Positions 16,822-24,412 of a stretch of DNA of 64,000 nucleotides are shown here, one piece after another. The notes below the pieces were generated by a model. The model did no database searches, had not been told where the DNA came from, and saw nothing but the letters and a program-made list of their open reading frames with translations. The translations under genes were made by a program, and so were the position numbers. Each line of letters starts with the position of its first letter. Within the stretch, counting starts at the first letter, position 1. Origin of the DNA: Burkholderia catarinensis (GTDB lineage: Bacteria > Pseudomonadota > Gammaproteobacteria > Burkholderiales > Burkholderiaceae); the NCBI RefSeq assembly GCF_001883705.2, contig NZ_MDEQ02000018.1:62001-126000 (forward strand). Reading direction: 5' to 3'.

Positions 16822-17249
16822 GGCGCCGCCTCGACATCGAGCACGCCTTCCATCCCGCGCTCGCGATGGCTCCTGAAGAACAGCAGCCGATGCGTGCAAT
16901 AGTAGGCGAATCGGCCCGGCTGCGCGGGTGTGAAGCGAAACGTCTTCGGCGTCGTGCCGAGTTCGGTGCGCATCGCGATGCCGGCCTGCGGCGCATCGAT
17001 TTCGAAGCTGTGCGGCACCACGCCGGCCTCGGCCGACACGGTCAGCTCGACCGGCACGTGCGCGCGCACGATCACGTGGTTCGGGCGGAAGAAATAGCTG
17101 CCGCCGACGATCGCCACCCGCTGCACGCCGTCGGCGTCGACGGGCACCCGCACGGGCACGTCGCCGTCCGCCCGCGCGAGCGCGGCGCCCGCGGCGAGCA
17201 CCGCCAGCACCGGCATCAGTACGAGCACCTTCGTCATCGTCGTCTTCAT
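16818..17249 (-). CDS. periplasmic cupredoxin-like protein
   Basis: A 143-residue protein with a signal peptide (to about ALARA) and a single cupredoxin domain. His80 (VVPHSFEI) and the C-terminal group Cys118 (YYCTH), His128 and Met133 (RGMEG) form a plausible copper site; the spacing between Cys and the second His is longer than in azurin. Similar modules sit in copper-nitrite reductase and oxidase CuA-like domains. ATG 17249 follows GGGAG. It lies 26 bases after the anti-sigma gene and overlaps the next gene by four bases. Electron transfer or copper handling under the ECF sigma factor is inferred. Confidence 0.8.
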   Translation of the reverse strand: MKTTMTKVLVLMPVLAVLAAGAALARADGDVPVRVPVDADGVQRVAIVGGSYFFRPNHVIVRAHVPVELTVSAEAGVVPHSFEIDAPQAGIAMRTELGTTPKTFRFTPAQPGRFAYYCTHRLLFFRSHRERGMEGVLDVEAAP

Positions 17250-17275
17250 CGCCTGCTCCCTGCCGGCGCCGCGCG

Positions 17276-18058
17276 TCATCCCTTCCACGCGTCGGTCGAG
17301 CCGCCGAGCGCGCCGCACGCTTCGATCGCGAGCTCTCGCAGGCGCCGTTCGTCGCCGCGACCGGACAACGCGTAGCCCATGCCGCGATCCGACCAGAAAT
17401 ACGTGTAGCGGCCGTCGGCCGACATCGCCTGCGGCGCGAGGCGCCGCGCATCGTAGGCCGTCATGTACAGCGTCACGCGCGCGCCGTCCGCGCGCTGGTA
17501 CATGAGCTGCGCGGCCGGCCCCGCGTCGCCCGGCAGCAGCCGGCCGCCCAGCAGCGCATAGCCGTATTCGGCGAGCGACGGCGCACGCACGGGCCGCCCG
17601 ACACGCGCCGACAGCCACGCGGCGAGACGTGCGGGATCGCCCGCGCCGACCTCGACCGGATGCTCGCGATCGGCTGCGTACACCGCATACGCGACATCCG
17701 CGTGCGCGGCGAACGCCGGTTCGCTGCCAAACGCCGTCCAGCCCGCATGCAGCGCGACGCCGATCAGCAGCCCGGCCGCCAGACCCGCGAACGCATACGC
17801 GAACCCGCGCCGGCGCGGTGCGCGGCGCTGCACGAACAGCGCGGACGCGGCGCCCGGCAGCGGAAACAGCGCCTGCAGCGCGTCGCGCTGCGCACGGTAA
17901 TGCGCGAATCGTTCGGCTTCCTCCGGATCGGACTGCAGGCGCTCGAGCACCTCGCGCCGCTCGTGCCCGGACAACTCGCCGTCCAGCAACGCGGACAGCA
18001 GTTGCGCCGACGCATCGTCGTCCCGCTCGTTCGAAGGCTTGCGCGAATCGTCCATCAT
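17276..18058 (-). CDS. anti-sigma factor, single-pass membrane protein
   Basis: A 260-residue protein. The cytoplasmic N-terminus AQLLSALLDGELSGHERREVLERLQ is the classic anti-sigma helical pattern (RseA/RsiW-like) and lacks a zinc HxxxCxxC motif. One transmembrane helix is near residues 85-106 (FAYAFAGLAAGLLIGVALHAG) and the rest is a periplasmic domain. Its ATG overlaps the sigma-factor stop (ATGA), so the two are made in step. It should hold the ECF sigma factor inactive until an envelope signal arrives. Confidence 0.9.
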   Translation of the reverse strand: MMDDSRKPSNERDDDASAQLLSALLDGELSGHERREVLERLQSDPEEAERFAHYRAQRDALQALFPLPGAASALFVQRRAPRRRGFAYAFAGLAAGLLIGVALHAGWTAFGSEPAFAAHADVAYAVYAADREHPVEVGAGDPARLAAWLSARVGRPVRAPSLAEYGYALLGGRLLPGDAGPAAQLMYQRADGARVTLYMTAYDARRLAPQAMSADGRYTYFWSDRGMGYALSGRGDERRLRELAIEACGALGGSTDAWKG

Positions 18059-18570
18059 GTCTTCCCGATCACCCGTAACGCGGCCGTGCCGTGCGCCGAC
18101 GGCTCGTCCGACAGCATTGCGCGCATCTGCCCGCGCGCCCGCGCGAGCCGCGACATCACGGTTCCCACCGGCACGCCGAGCACCTGCGCGGCGTCGCGAT
18201 AGCTCAACTCTTCAAGCGCGACCAGCAGCAGCACCTCGCGCTGTTCGACGGGCAGCCGGTACAGCGCGCGCTGCACGTCGCGCAGCACCAGCCCGCCGAT
18301 CTCGCCGGCCGGCGCGGCCATCGTCTGCCACGGCGCCGTCGCGTCGTCGACCGCGATCTCGTGCCGCGCCCGCAACTGGTCGATGAAGCGGTGCCGCAGC
18401 AGCGTCAGCAGCCACGCGCGCAGGTTGCCGCCGTCGCGCGGCGGCCGGTTCAGTGCACGCTCGAGCGTGTCCTGCACGAGATCGTCCGCCCAGGCCCGGT
18501 CGCCCGTCAGCGCACGCGCATAGCGCGTGAGATGCGGCAGCCACACCAGCAGATCCGATTCGTAGCTCAT
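18055..18570 (-). CDS. ECF-family RNA polymerase sigma factor
   Basis: A 171-residue group 4 sigma factor. Region 2 is seen in ARALTGDRAWADDLVQDTLERAL, and region 4 in LSYRDAAQVLGVPVGTVMSRLARAR. There is no extra C-terminal domain. Overlap with the following anti-sigma gene is typical. It lies 27 bases downstream of a small exported protein gene, so transcription may begin ahead of 18957. Targets are unknown; autoregulation of its own operon is usual for the family. Confidence 0.96.
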   Translation of the reverse strand: MSYESDLLVWLPHLTRYARALTGDRAWADDLVQDTLERALNRPPRDGGNLRAWLLTLLRHRFIDQLRARHEIAVDDATAPWQTMAAPAGEIGGLVLRDVQRALYRLPVEQREVLLLVALEELSYRDAAQVLGVPVGTVMSRLARARGQMRAMLSDEPSAHGTAALRVIGKT

Positions 18571-18597
18571 CAGGATGCCTCGCGCGCCGCCGCGCCG

Positions 18598-18957
18598 TCA
18601 CGGGCGCGCGACGTGCCACATGCCGCCGATCCCGTCGCCGCCCGCGTCGCCGGCCTTGCGGTCCATCTTCCAGCGATACAGCGGGCGTCCGCGGTACGCC
18701 CATTGCTTCTTGCCGTCGTCGCGCGCGACGAGACTCAGTGGACCCGATGCCTTGTCGTACGCATCGGCGAGCGCGGGCGGCCAGTTGGCCGCGCACGCGC
18801 TGTCGCACGCGCTCTTGCCGGGCGCATCGCGATCGAACACGTACAGCGTCATGTGCGCTTCGTCGACCAGTTTCCCGTCGCCGACCTGTGGCGGTTCCGC
18901 GGCCGCCGGCCGCACGATCGCCGCCGTCAGCGCGGCAGCAACGAGCATCCGTTTCAT
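18598..18957 (-). CDS. secreted COG4315-type repeat protein
   Basis: A 119-residue exported protein with signal peptide (MKRMLVAAALTAAIVRPAAA). The mature part carries two copies of the family pattern: MTLYVFDRDAPGKSACDSACAANWPP and KQWAYRGRPLYRWKMDRKAGD. Function of this family is not established. The start has AAGGAGA upstream. It is the first gene of the ECF sigma operon by position. Confidence 0.88.
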   Translation of the reverse strand: MKRMLVAAALTAAIVRPAAAEPPQVGDGKLVDEAHMTLYVFDRDAPGKSACDSACAANWPPALADAYDKASGPLSLVARDDGKKQWAYRGRPLYRWKMDRKAGDAGGDGIGGMWHVARP

Positions 18958-19125
18958 TTCCGTTCTCCTTCGTGGTGTCGCGACACGGCTGCACCCGGCG
19001 GGACGATCGGCTTCGTCACGATCATTATCCCGCCGGCCGGCGGCGCCGGGATTCGGTATCTAAACGGATGGAGGCCACCGGTTATTCCATGCCATTCATG
19101 CGACGAAAGAAAGCGGGAAACCCAA
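18958..19125 (-). promoter_or_regulatory. upstream region of the ECF sigma operon
   Basis: Non-coding. A GATAAT hexamer near 19024-19029 on the minus strand could be a -10 element, with GGCGCCGGGATTC about 20 bases upstream, but I cannot fix an ECF -35 box with confidence. Confidence 0.3.
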
Positions 19126-19129
19126 AGAC

Positions 19130-19162
19130 AACGCGGCATGACATCGCTGTCATGCCGCGTTG
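19130..19162 (-). terminator. hairpin terminator downstream of the repeat protein gene
   Basis: A near-perfect stem AACGCGGCATGACA / TGTCATGCCGCGTT with a TCGC loop. On the minus strand it lies about 50 bases after the stop of the repeat protein gene and is followed by a T-rich run (GTCTTTGGGTTT). Confidence 0.7.
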
Positions 19163-19212
19163 CGCAACCCGTTTCGCACGGCGGCCGATACGCCGCCGCG
19201 CAATCAGGCCGG

Positions 19213-21474
19213 TTACTTCGGCAGTGCGCCCGTCAGCGACTGGAGCAGCGTCGACACCGGTGCGAGCGGGTTGTTTGCCGAACTGCTGCCCGAATGCGGC
19301 GTGACCGACAGGCCCGGCGCGGAGCCGAGCGCCGTGCCCACCGTCGTACCGGCCGCGTTGGCGACCGTCGCCGTCGCGTTGGCGCCGGTCGTCAGCAGCG
19401 AGCCGACCGCACCCGCCGTGCCGCCGGCCGCGTTCGCGCCCGAGCCGAGCAGGCTGCCGCCAGCCGCAGCCGTCGAACCGGCCGCGCCCGACAGCCCGCC
19501 GGCCGCCTGCCCGAGGGCCGCCGGACCGTTCCCGAGTGCTCCCGTCACCGAACCGAGCGCACCGGTCAGCGCGCCAGCCGGGTTGCCGCCGCCCGTCAGG
19601 CCGTTCACGAGGTTCGTGATCGGCGCGATCGGGCTGTTGCCCGCCGCGCCGGACAGCGTGCCGACCACCTGGTTCACGACACCCTGCACCGGCGCCAGCG
19701 GGTTCGAGCCGCCGAGGTTGCCGAGCGCGCCTACGACGGAGCCGACCGCGTTGCCCAGTGCGCCCGTGACCGTGCCGACAGCGTTGCTGCTGCCGAGCGT
19801 GCCGACGACCTGATTCACGACGCCCTGCACCGGCGCCAGCGGGTTCGAGCCGCCGAGGTTGCCGAGCGCGCCCGTCACCGAGCCGAGTGCGCCGGTCAGC
19901 GCACCGGCCGCGTTACCGCCCGTCGGCAGCGCGTTCTGCAGGCCGCTGACGAGGTTCGTGATCGGCGTGATAGGGCTGCCGCCACCTGCGCCGGACAACG
20001 TGCCGACGACCTGGTTCACGACGCCTTGCACCGGCGCCAGCGGGTTCGACCCGCTGAGCGCACCCGTCACCGAGTTCAGCGCGTCCGTCAGCGCACCGGC
20101 CGGATTGCCGTCGCCGAGCGTGCCGGCGAGTTGCGTGACGACGCCTTGCACCGGAGCGAGCGGGCTTCCCGCGCCGCCGACATTGCCAAGCGTGCCCGTG
20201 ATCGTGTTGACCGCGTTGCTCAGCGCGCCGGCCGGGTTGCCGCTGCCGAGCGTACCCGTGACCTGGTCGACGACGTTCTGGATCGGCGCGAACGGGTTCG
20301 CGCCGCCGCCGATGCCGCCCAGTGCGCCCGTTACCGTGCCGAGGGCACCGGTCAGCGCGCCCGCCGGGTTGCCGCCGCCGAGCGTGCCCGTGACCTGGTT
20401 CACCACGCCCTGGACCGGCGCGAGAGGGTTCGCGCCGCCACCGATACCGCCCAGTGAACCCGTGACCGTGCCGAGTGCGCCGGTCAGTGCGCCTGCCGGA
20501 TTGCCGCCGCCGAGGGCGCCCGTGACCTGGTTCACTACGCCCTGGACCGGCGCCAACGGGTTCGAGCCGCCGCCGATACCGCCCAGTGAGCCCGTTGCAG
20601 TGCCGAGTGCGTTGCTCAGCGCGCCGGTCGCCGTGTTCAGCGCGCCAGTCAGTACACCGGCCGGGTTGCCGCCGCCGAGCGCGCCCGTGACCTGGTTCAC
20701 CACGCCTTGAACCGGCGCCAGCGGGTTCGACCCGCCGCCGATACCGCCCAGTGCGCCCGTTGCAGTGCCGAGTGCGTTGCTCAGCGCGCCGGTCGCCGTG
20801 TTCAGCGCGCCAGTCAGTACACCGGCCGGATTACCGCCGCCGAGCGCGCCCGTCACTTGATTCACGACACCTTGCACCGGTGCCAGCGGATTCGCGCCGC
20901 CACCGATACCGCCCAGGGCACCCGTCAACTCACCTGCCGGATTGCCGCCACCGAGCGCACCCGTCACCTGATTCACCACGCCCTGCACCGGCGCCAGCGG
21001 GTTCGACCCGCCGCCGACATTGCCCAGTGCACCCGTTACCGTGCCAACCGCATTGCTCAGCGTCCCCGTCGCCGTATTCAGCGCACCCGTCAACGCGCCT
21101 GCCGGGTTGCCGCCACCGAGCGCGCCCGTCACCTGGTTCAGCATTCCCTGTACCGGCGCGAGCGGCTGCACCGTGCCACCGCCACCGCCAAGTGCGCCCG
21201 TCACCGCCCCCACGGCACCCGACAGCACCTGGCCCGGCTCACCGAGCGACGTCTGGATCGCGCCCGCCCCGCCCGCCGCCACGGTGACCGAACCCAGCGG
21301 CGACGTGCCCGTTGCGACCAGCCCGACCGACACGCTGTTCGTCGACGGATTGACGATCACTTGCGGGATCGGCAGCGAATCGAGGGCCCCCGCCATCGCT
21401 GAACCCGAAGCCAGCACCGCGAACACTGTCGTGACCGACAGCGCCACACCCGTCAATTTAAGGTTTTGTCCCAT
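19213..21474 (-). CDS. large secreted Gly/Ala/Val-rich tandem-repeat protein
   Basis: A 753-residue protein with a signal peptide (MGQNLKLTGVALSVTTVFAV, then ASGSAMA). The mature protein is almost entirely repeats of about 37-67 residues built on NPLAPVQGVVNQVTGALGGG, followed by NPAGALTGALG and G-rich linkers; I count eleven copies plus a degenerate NNPLAPVSTLLQSL at the C-terminus. Similar genes are sometimes named collagen-like, but the Gly-X-Y periodicity of collagen is not present. No anchor, lipobox or catalytic motif is seen. Start at 21474 has GGGGA upstream; in-frame starts further out (21489, 21549) are less convincing. It could be a surface or matrix protein; function unknown. Confidence 0.8.
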   Translation of the reverse strand: MGQNLKLTGVALSVTTVFAVLASGSAMAGALDSLPIPQVIVNPSTNSVSVGLVATGTSPLGSVTVAAGGAGAIQTSLGEPGQVLSGAVGAVTGALGGGGGTVQPLAPVQGMLNQVTGALGGGNPAGALTGALNTATGTLSNAVGTVTGALGNVGGGSNPLAPVQGVVNQVTGALGGGNPAGELTGALGGIGGGANPLAPVQGVVNQVTGALGGGNPAGVLTGALNTATGALSNALGTATGALGGIGGGSNPLAPVQGVVNQVTGALGGGNPAGVLTGALNTATGALSNALGTATGSLGGIGGGSNPLAPVQGVVNQVTGALGGGNPAGALTGALGTVTGSLGGIGGGANPLAPVQGVVNQVTGTLGGGNPAGALTGALGTVTGALGGIGGGANPFAPIQNVVDQVTGTLGSGNPAGALSNAVNTITGTLGNVGGAGSPLAPVQGVVTQLAGTLGDGNPAGALTDALNSVTGALSGSNPLAPVQGVVNQVVGTLSGAGGGSPITPITNLVSGLQNALPTGGNAAGALTGALGSVTGALGNLGGSNPLAPVQGVVNQVVGTLGSSNAVGTVTGALGNAVGSVVGALGNLGGSNPLAPVQGVVNQVVGTLSGAAGNSPIAPITNLVNGLTGGGNPAGALTGALGSVTGALGNGPAALGQAAGGLSGAAGSTAAAGGSLLGSGANAAGGTAGAVGSLLTTGANATATVANAAGTTVGTALGSAPGLSVTPHSGSSSANNPLAPVSTLLQSLTGALPK
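20554..20883. repeat. two near-identical tandem 165-bp units inside the repeat protein gene
   Basis: Two adjacent 165-base units (55 codons each: NPLAPVQG...NTATGALSNALGTATG...GGIGGGS) differ at only a few positions. They are the most recently duplicated part of the gene and a likely place for length change between strains. Confidence 0.75.
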
Positions 21475-21940
21475 CTTTATTGTCCCCATCTCGGTTGGCA
21501 CTACGTTGATAAAGCATGGGGACGGATTGCACGAAGCATGCCAATTCAAAAAATCTTATTAATTCGTCTGACTATTACCGCTCAATAACGATTTTTTAAT
21601 CGATTTCAGACGAAATACGCGGGTTGCGGAGCCGAAATCGTCTGATGAAAAAGACTGGCGGACCGCGGATGTAACGTAACGTTTGCGAGCCCCGTAGTAA
21701 CGTGTTCCGGTACATTCCGCGTAACGCCGGAGCGCCTGGTCGCGACGGTGCCGCACATCGTCACGGCGGGCTGTCCATTGAGCATTTCAACAATATGAAA
21801 ATGCATTGATAAATCTCGAATTTGCTGGTTTTCTTTATATCGCGATTTCTTTCTTGTCGATTACGCAGATCATTTCCGATTGCGTGGCTTCCGGTAATTC
21901 GAATAGCAGAATGAAAAACTGTGAAGGCCGCACCGCAGGT
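21475..21940. promoter_or_regulatory. AT-rich region upstream of the repeat protein gene with TCGTCTGA motifs
   Basis: No gene is supported. The stretch 21540-21620 is strikingly AT-rich. The octamer TCGTCTGA occurs at 21564-21571, inverted at 21606-21613 and again at 21638-21645; the first two form an inverted repeat AATTCGTCTGA/TCAGACGAAAT. Another AT-rich stretch is near 21790-21900. These may be sites for a regulator of the repeat protein gene. Confidence 0.4.
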
Positions 21941-23185
21941 TCAGCCGAAGCGCGCGGGCCGGTACGGATGGGGATCGATATAGGTCGGCGCGCCCGTCAT
22001 CATTTCGGCGAGCAGGCGCCCGGTCGCGGGGCCGAGCGTGAGCCCGTGGTGGCCATGGCCGAACGCGAACCACAGGTGGCGATGACGCGGCGCGGGCCCG
22101 ATCACCGGGCGCATGTCGGGCGTGCACGGCCGCATCCCGAGCCACGGCTCGGGATCGAGCCGCTCGCCGATGCCGAACGCGTCGCGCGCCAGCGGCTCGG
22201 CGCGCGCGAGCTGCACGCCGGTCGGCGGCGCGCCGCGCAGCGCGATCTCGACGCCGGTCGTGAGCCGCAGGCGGCCGCCCTCCATCGGGGCGACGACGAA
22301 ACCTTCCTCGGTATCGCACACGGGCACGTTCAGCGGCGTGCGCGTCGGCCGGTAGTGCATGTGATAGCCGCGCTTCGCACGCAGCGGAATCCGGTAGCCG
22401 AGCGGTCCGAACACGTGATCGGACCACGGCCCGAGCGCGACCACGGCCGAGCGTGCCGAAATCGGCCCGTGTTCGGACCCGACCCGCCAGCCGTCATCCA
22501 CCTGCGCGAGCGTCGTCGCATCGCCGAGCGCGAACGTGCCGCCGTCGCGTTCGAACAGCCGCGCATACGACTTCGTCAGCCCGCCCGGGCTCGACACGGT
22601 CTTCGGGTCCCGCCAGTGGAATGCGCCGCAGAACGCGTCGCCGACGCCGGGCTCTCGCGAGCGCAGCGCATGCGCATCGAGCACGGTCATCCGCAGCCCG
22701 TGCGCGTCGGCCACGCGCTGCTGCGCGCGCGTTTGCGCATCGAACAGCGCGGGCGAACGGAATGCCTCGATCCACCCGCCGTCGTGTACGAGCGGCTGCG
22801 CATCGGTGCGCGCGAGCAGCGCGTCGTGCTCGACGACGCTAGCCGCGACGAGCGGCAGCAGGTCGTGCGCGGCGGCCACGAGCCGCTGCGGCGACGATTC
22901 GCGCCAGAAACGCGCGAGCCAGCCCGCATACGCGGGCAGCGCGCGATAGTCCCAGTAGAGATCGACCGAACGGTTGCGCGCATAGCGCAGCAGCGTGCCG
23001 AGCCTGCGCGGAAACGCATACGGCACGACCGACGAGCGCTCGATCAGCCCGGCATTGCCGTGGCTCGTTTCCTCGCCGGGCGCGCGCCGGTCGACGAGCG
23101 CGACACGCAGCCCGCGATCCTGCAAATGCAGCGCCGACGACACGCCGACGATGCCGGCCCCCAGAACGATGACGTCGAAATCCAT
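21941..23185 (-). CDS. FAD-dependent D-amino-acid dehydrogenase (DadA-like)
   Basis: A 414-residue DAO-family flavoprotein. The N-terminal dinucleotide site is DVIVLGAGIVGVSSALHLQ, followed by ETSHGNAGLIERSSVVPY, a segment typical of DadA, and the C-terminal FAD contact GHGHHGLTLGPATG. It would oxidatively deaminate D-amino acids and pass electrons to the membrane. ATG 23185 follows GGGGA; the in-frame extension to 23299 is non-conserved. It lies 67 bases downstream of an amino-acid-binding protein gene in the same direction. With the divergent OCD-like and YheO-like genes it resembles the dau set of Pseudomonas, although the flavoprotein itself looks more like DadA than DauA. Confidence 0.87.
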   Translation of the reverse strand: MDFDVIVLGAGIVGVSSALHLQDRGLRVALVDRRAPGEETSHGNAGLIERSSVVPYAFPRRLGTLLRYARNRSVDLYWDYRALPAYAGWLARFWRESSPQRLVAAAHDLLPLVAASVVEHDALLARTDAQPLVHDGGWIEAFRSPALFDAQTRAQQRVADAHGLRMTVLDAHALRSREPGVGDAFCGAFHWRDPKTVSSPGGLTKSYARLFERDGGTFALGDATTLAQVDDGWRVGSEHGPISARSAVVALGPWSDHVFGPLGYRIPLRAKRGYHMHYRPTRTPLNVPVCDTEEGFVVAPMEGGRLRLTTGVEIALRGAPPTGVQLARAEPLARDAFGIGERLDPEPWLGMRPCTPDMRPVIGPAPRHRHLWFAFGHGHHGLTLGPATGRLLAEMMTGAPTYIDPHPYRPARFG

Positions 23186-23252
23186 GATTCCCCGTACTGC
23201 GTCGAGATTCGATGCGACACGCGCCGGCACCGCGGCCGGCGCACGGCCGTGC

Positions 23253-24032
23253 TTACTTCGCGACGATGTCGCGCTTGAAGTACTTCTGCGACAGCGCACC
23301 CAGCGTGCCGTCCTTCTTCAGCGCGTCGAGCGCGCCGACGATCTTCGCCTGCAGCGCCTTGTCGTTCTTGCGCATCCCGAAGCCCGTGCCTTCGCCGAGC
23401 GTCGCCGGATCCTTCAGCGGCTCGCCGACGATCTGGTAGTCGCGGCCGGCCGGCTTGTCGAGGAAACCGTCCTGCGCGGTCTGCGCTTCCTGCACGGCCG
23501 CATCGAGACGCCCCGCGACGAGATCGGCGTAGATCTGGTCCTGGTCCTGATACGACACGACGGCCACGCCCGCATCGGTCCAGTGCGCCTTCAGGAAATC
23601 CTTCTGCGACGAACCCTGCAGCACGCCGACGTGCTTGCCGCGCAGGCTAGCGACGTCGGGCCGCAGCGGCGAGCCGCGTTTGGCGACCATCACGATCGGC
23701 ACCACGTAGATCGCCGGCGTGAAGTCGATGCTCTGCCGGCGCTTCGCGGTGATGTTCATCGCCGAGTTGATCGCGTCGAACTTGCGCGCCTGCAGCGCCG
23801 GAATCAGTCCGTCGAACGAATTCTCGACCCACACGCATTTCATGTTCAGCTTCGCGCACACCGCGTTGCCGATGTCGACGTCGAAACCCTGCAACTGGCC
23901 GGCCGGCGTCTTGCTCTCGAACGGCGGATAGGCGGCTTCGATCCCGAAGCGCAACGCGGCCTGTTCCGCATGGGCCGTGACGGCCGCGCACGCGAGCGCC
24001 GCAGCGGCGCAGAGGGAAAGCTTCCAGTTCAT
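23253..24032 (-). CDS. basic-amino-acid ABC transporter periplasmic binding protein
   Basis: A 259-residue family 3 solute-binding protein. The signal peptide ends at about residue 22 (CAAVTAHA). The mature part has LRFGIEAAYPPFESKTPAGQ, GFDVDIGNAVCAKL, NSFDGLIPALQARKFDAINSAM and the ligand-contact region RRQSIDFTPAIY, as in Lys/Arg/Orn binders. ATG 24032 follows GGAAGGAC. No ABC permease or ATPase is adjacent, so it must use components elsewhere. The probable promoter and operator lie at 24160-24187. Confidence 0.92.
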   Translation of the reverse strand: MNWKLSLCAAAALACAAVTAHAEQAALRFGIEAAYPPFESKTPAGQLQGFDVDIGNAVCAKLNMKCVWVENSFDGLIPALQARKFDAINSAMNITAKRRQSIDFTPAIYVVPIVMVAKRGSPLRPDVASLRGKHVGVLQGSSQKDFLKAHWTDAGVAVVSYQDQDQIYADLVAGRLDAAVQEAQTAQDGFLDKPAGRDYQIVGEPLKDPATLGEGTGFGMRKNDKALQAKIVGALDALKKDGTLGALSQKYFKRDIVAK

Positions 24033-24159
24033 GACGGTCCTTCCGTGCTGGATTGAGGCGATGAAGATCGATCGCACGACGCCCTCGGCCGGGCGCCGGA
24101 TCGGCATTCAACGCAGGCGGCCGCCGTATGGCGATGCGTCGTGTCCTGCATGCGCAATA

Positions 24160-24187
24160 TAGACTTAAAGTCTACTATAGACTATAG
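24160..24187. promoter_or_regulatory. palindromic operator TAGACTT-A-AAGTCTA with extension
   Basis: TAGACTTAAAGTCTA (24160-24174) is a perfect inverted repeat, immediately followed by CTATAGACTATAG (24175-24187), a second self-symmetric element. It is located about 130 bases ahead of the minus-strand binding-protein gene. Confidence 0.65.
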
Positions 24188-24332
24188 GAGATATGAGAAT
24201 CGCGCCCTGATTCGCCACGTCGAAATTCCGTCGACCATCAGAAATACCATTGATTTCATGGTGTTTTTTCTAAAACCCATGAAAACGAGAAGTCTCGAAA
24301 AGAAAAATCATCCAGATTTTTCTTCTCTATAT

Positions 24333-24347
24333 TAGACTTTTTGTCCA
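24333..24347. promoter_or_regulatory. second, imperfect copy of the TAGACTT operator
   Basis: TAGACTTTTTGTCCA matches the perfect palindrome at 24160 in the left half and most of the right. It lies about 65 bases ahead of the plus-strand OCD-family gene. One copy per divergent promoter suggests one shared regulator. Confidence 0.55.
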
Positions 24348-24412
24348 TCACGAACACCGCCGGACACCGTCTTTCGAGACTTTTCCGTCCGGCCCCGACC
24401 GGAGATGTCCCC

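Larger units (their letters stand above)
24033..24412. other. divergent control region with two related palindromes
   Basis: The gap between the binding-protein gene and the OCD-family gene. It is AT-rich from 24155 to 24340, unlike its surroundings, and holds the palindromes described separately. Neither strand holds a supported gene. Confidence 0.6.

Noticed and set aside
19859..20710. plus-strand Pro-rich open frames opposite the repeat protein
   Set aside because: They mirror the repeats of the minus-strand gene, which has a proper signal peptide and start.
19213..21474. CRISPR array
   Set aside because: The repeats are coding, of unequal length and lack unique spacers of constant size.
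19213..21474. collagen-like triple helix
   Set aside because: Gly does not recur every third residue; the repeat period is 37-67 residues.
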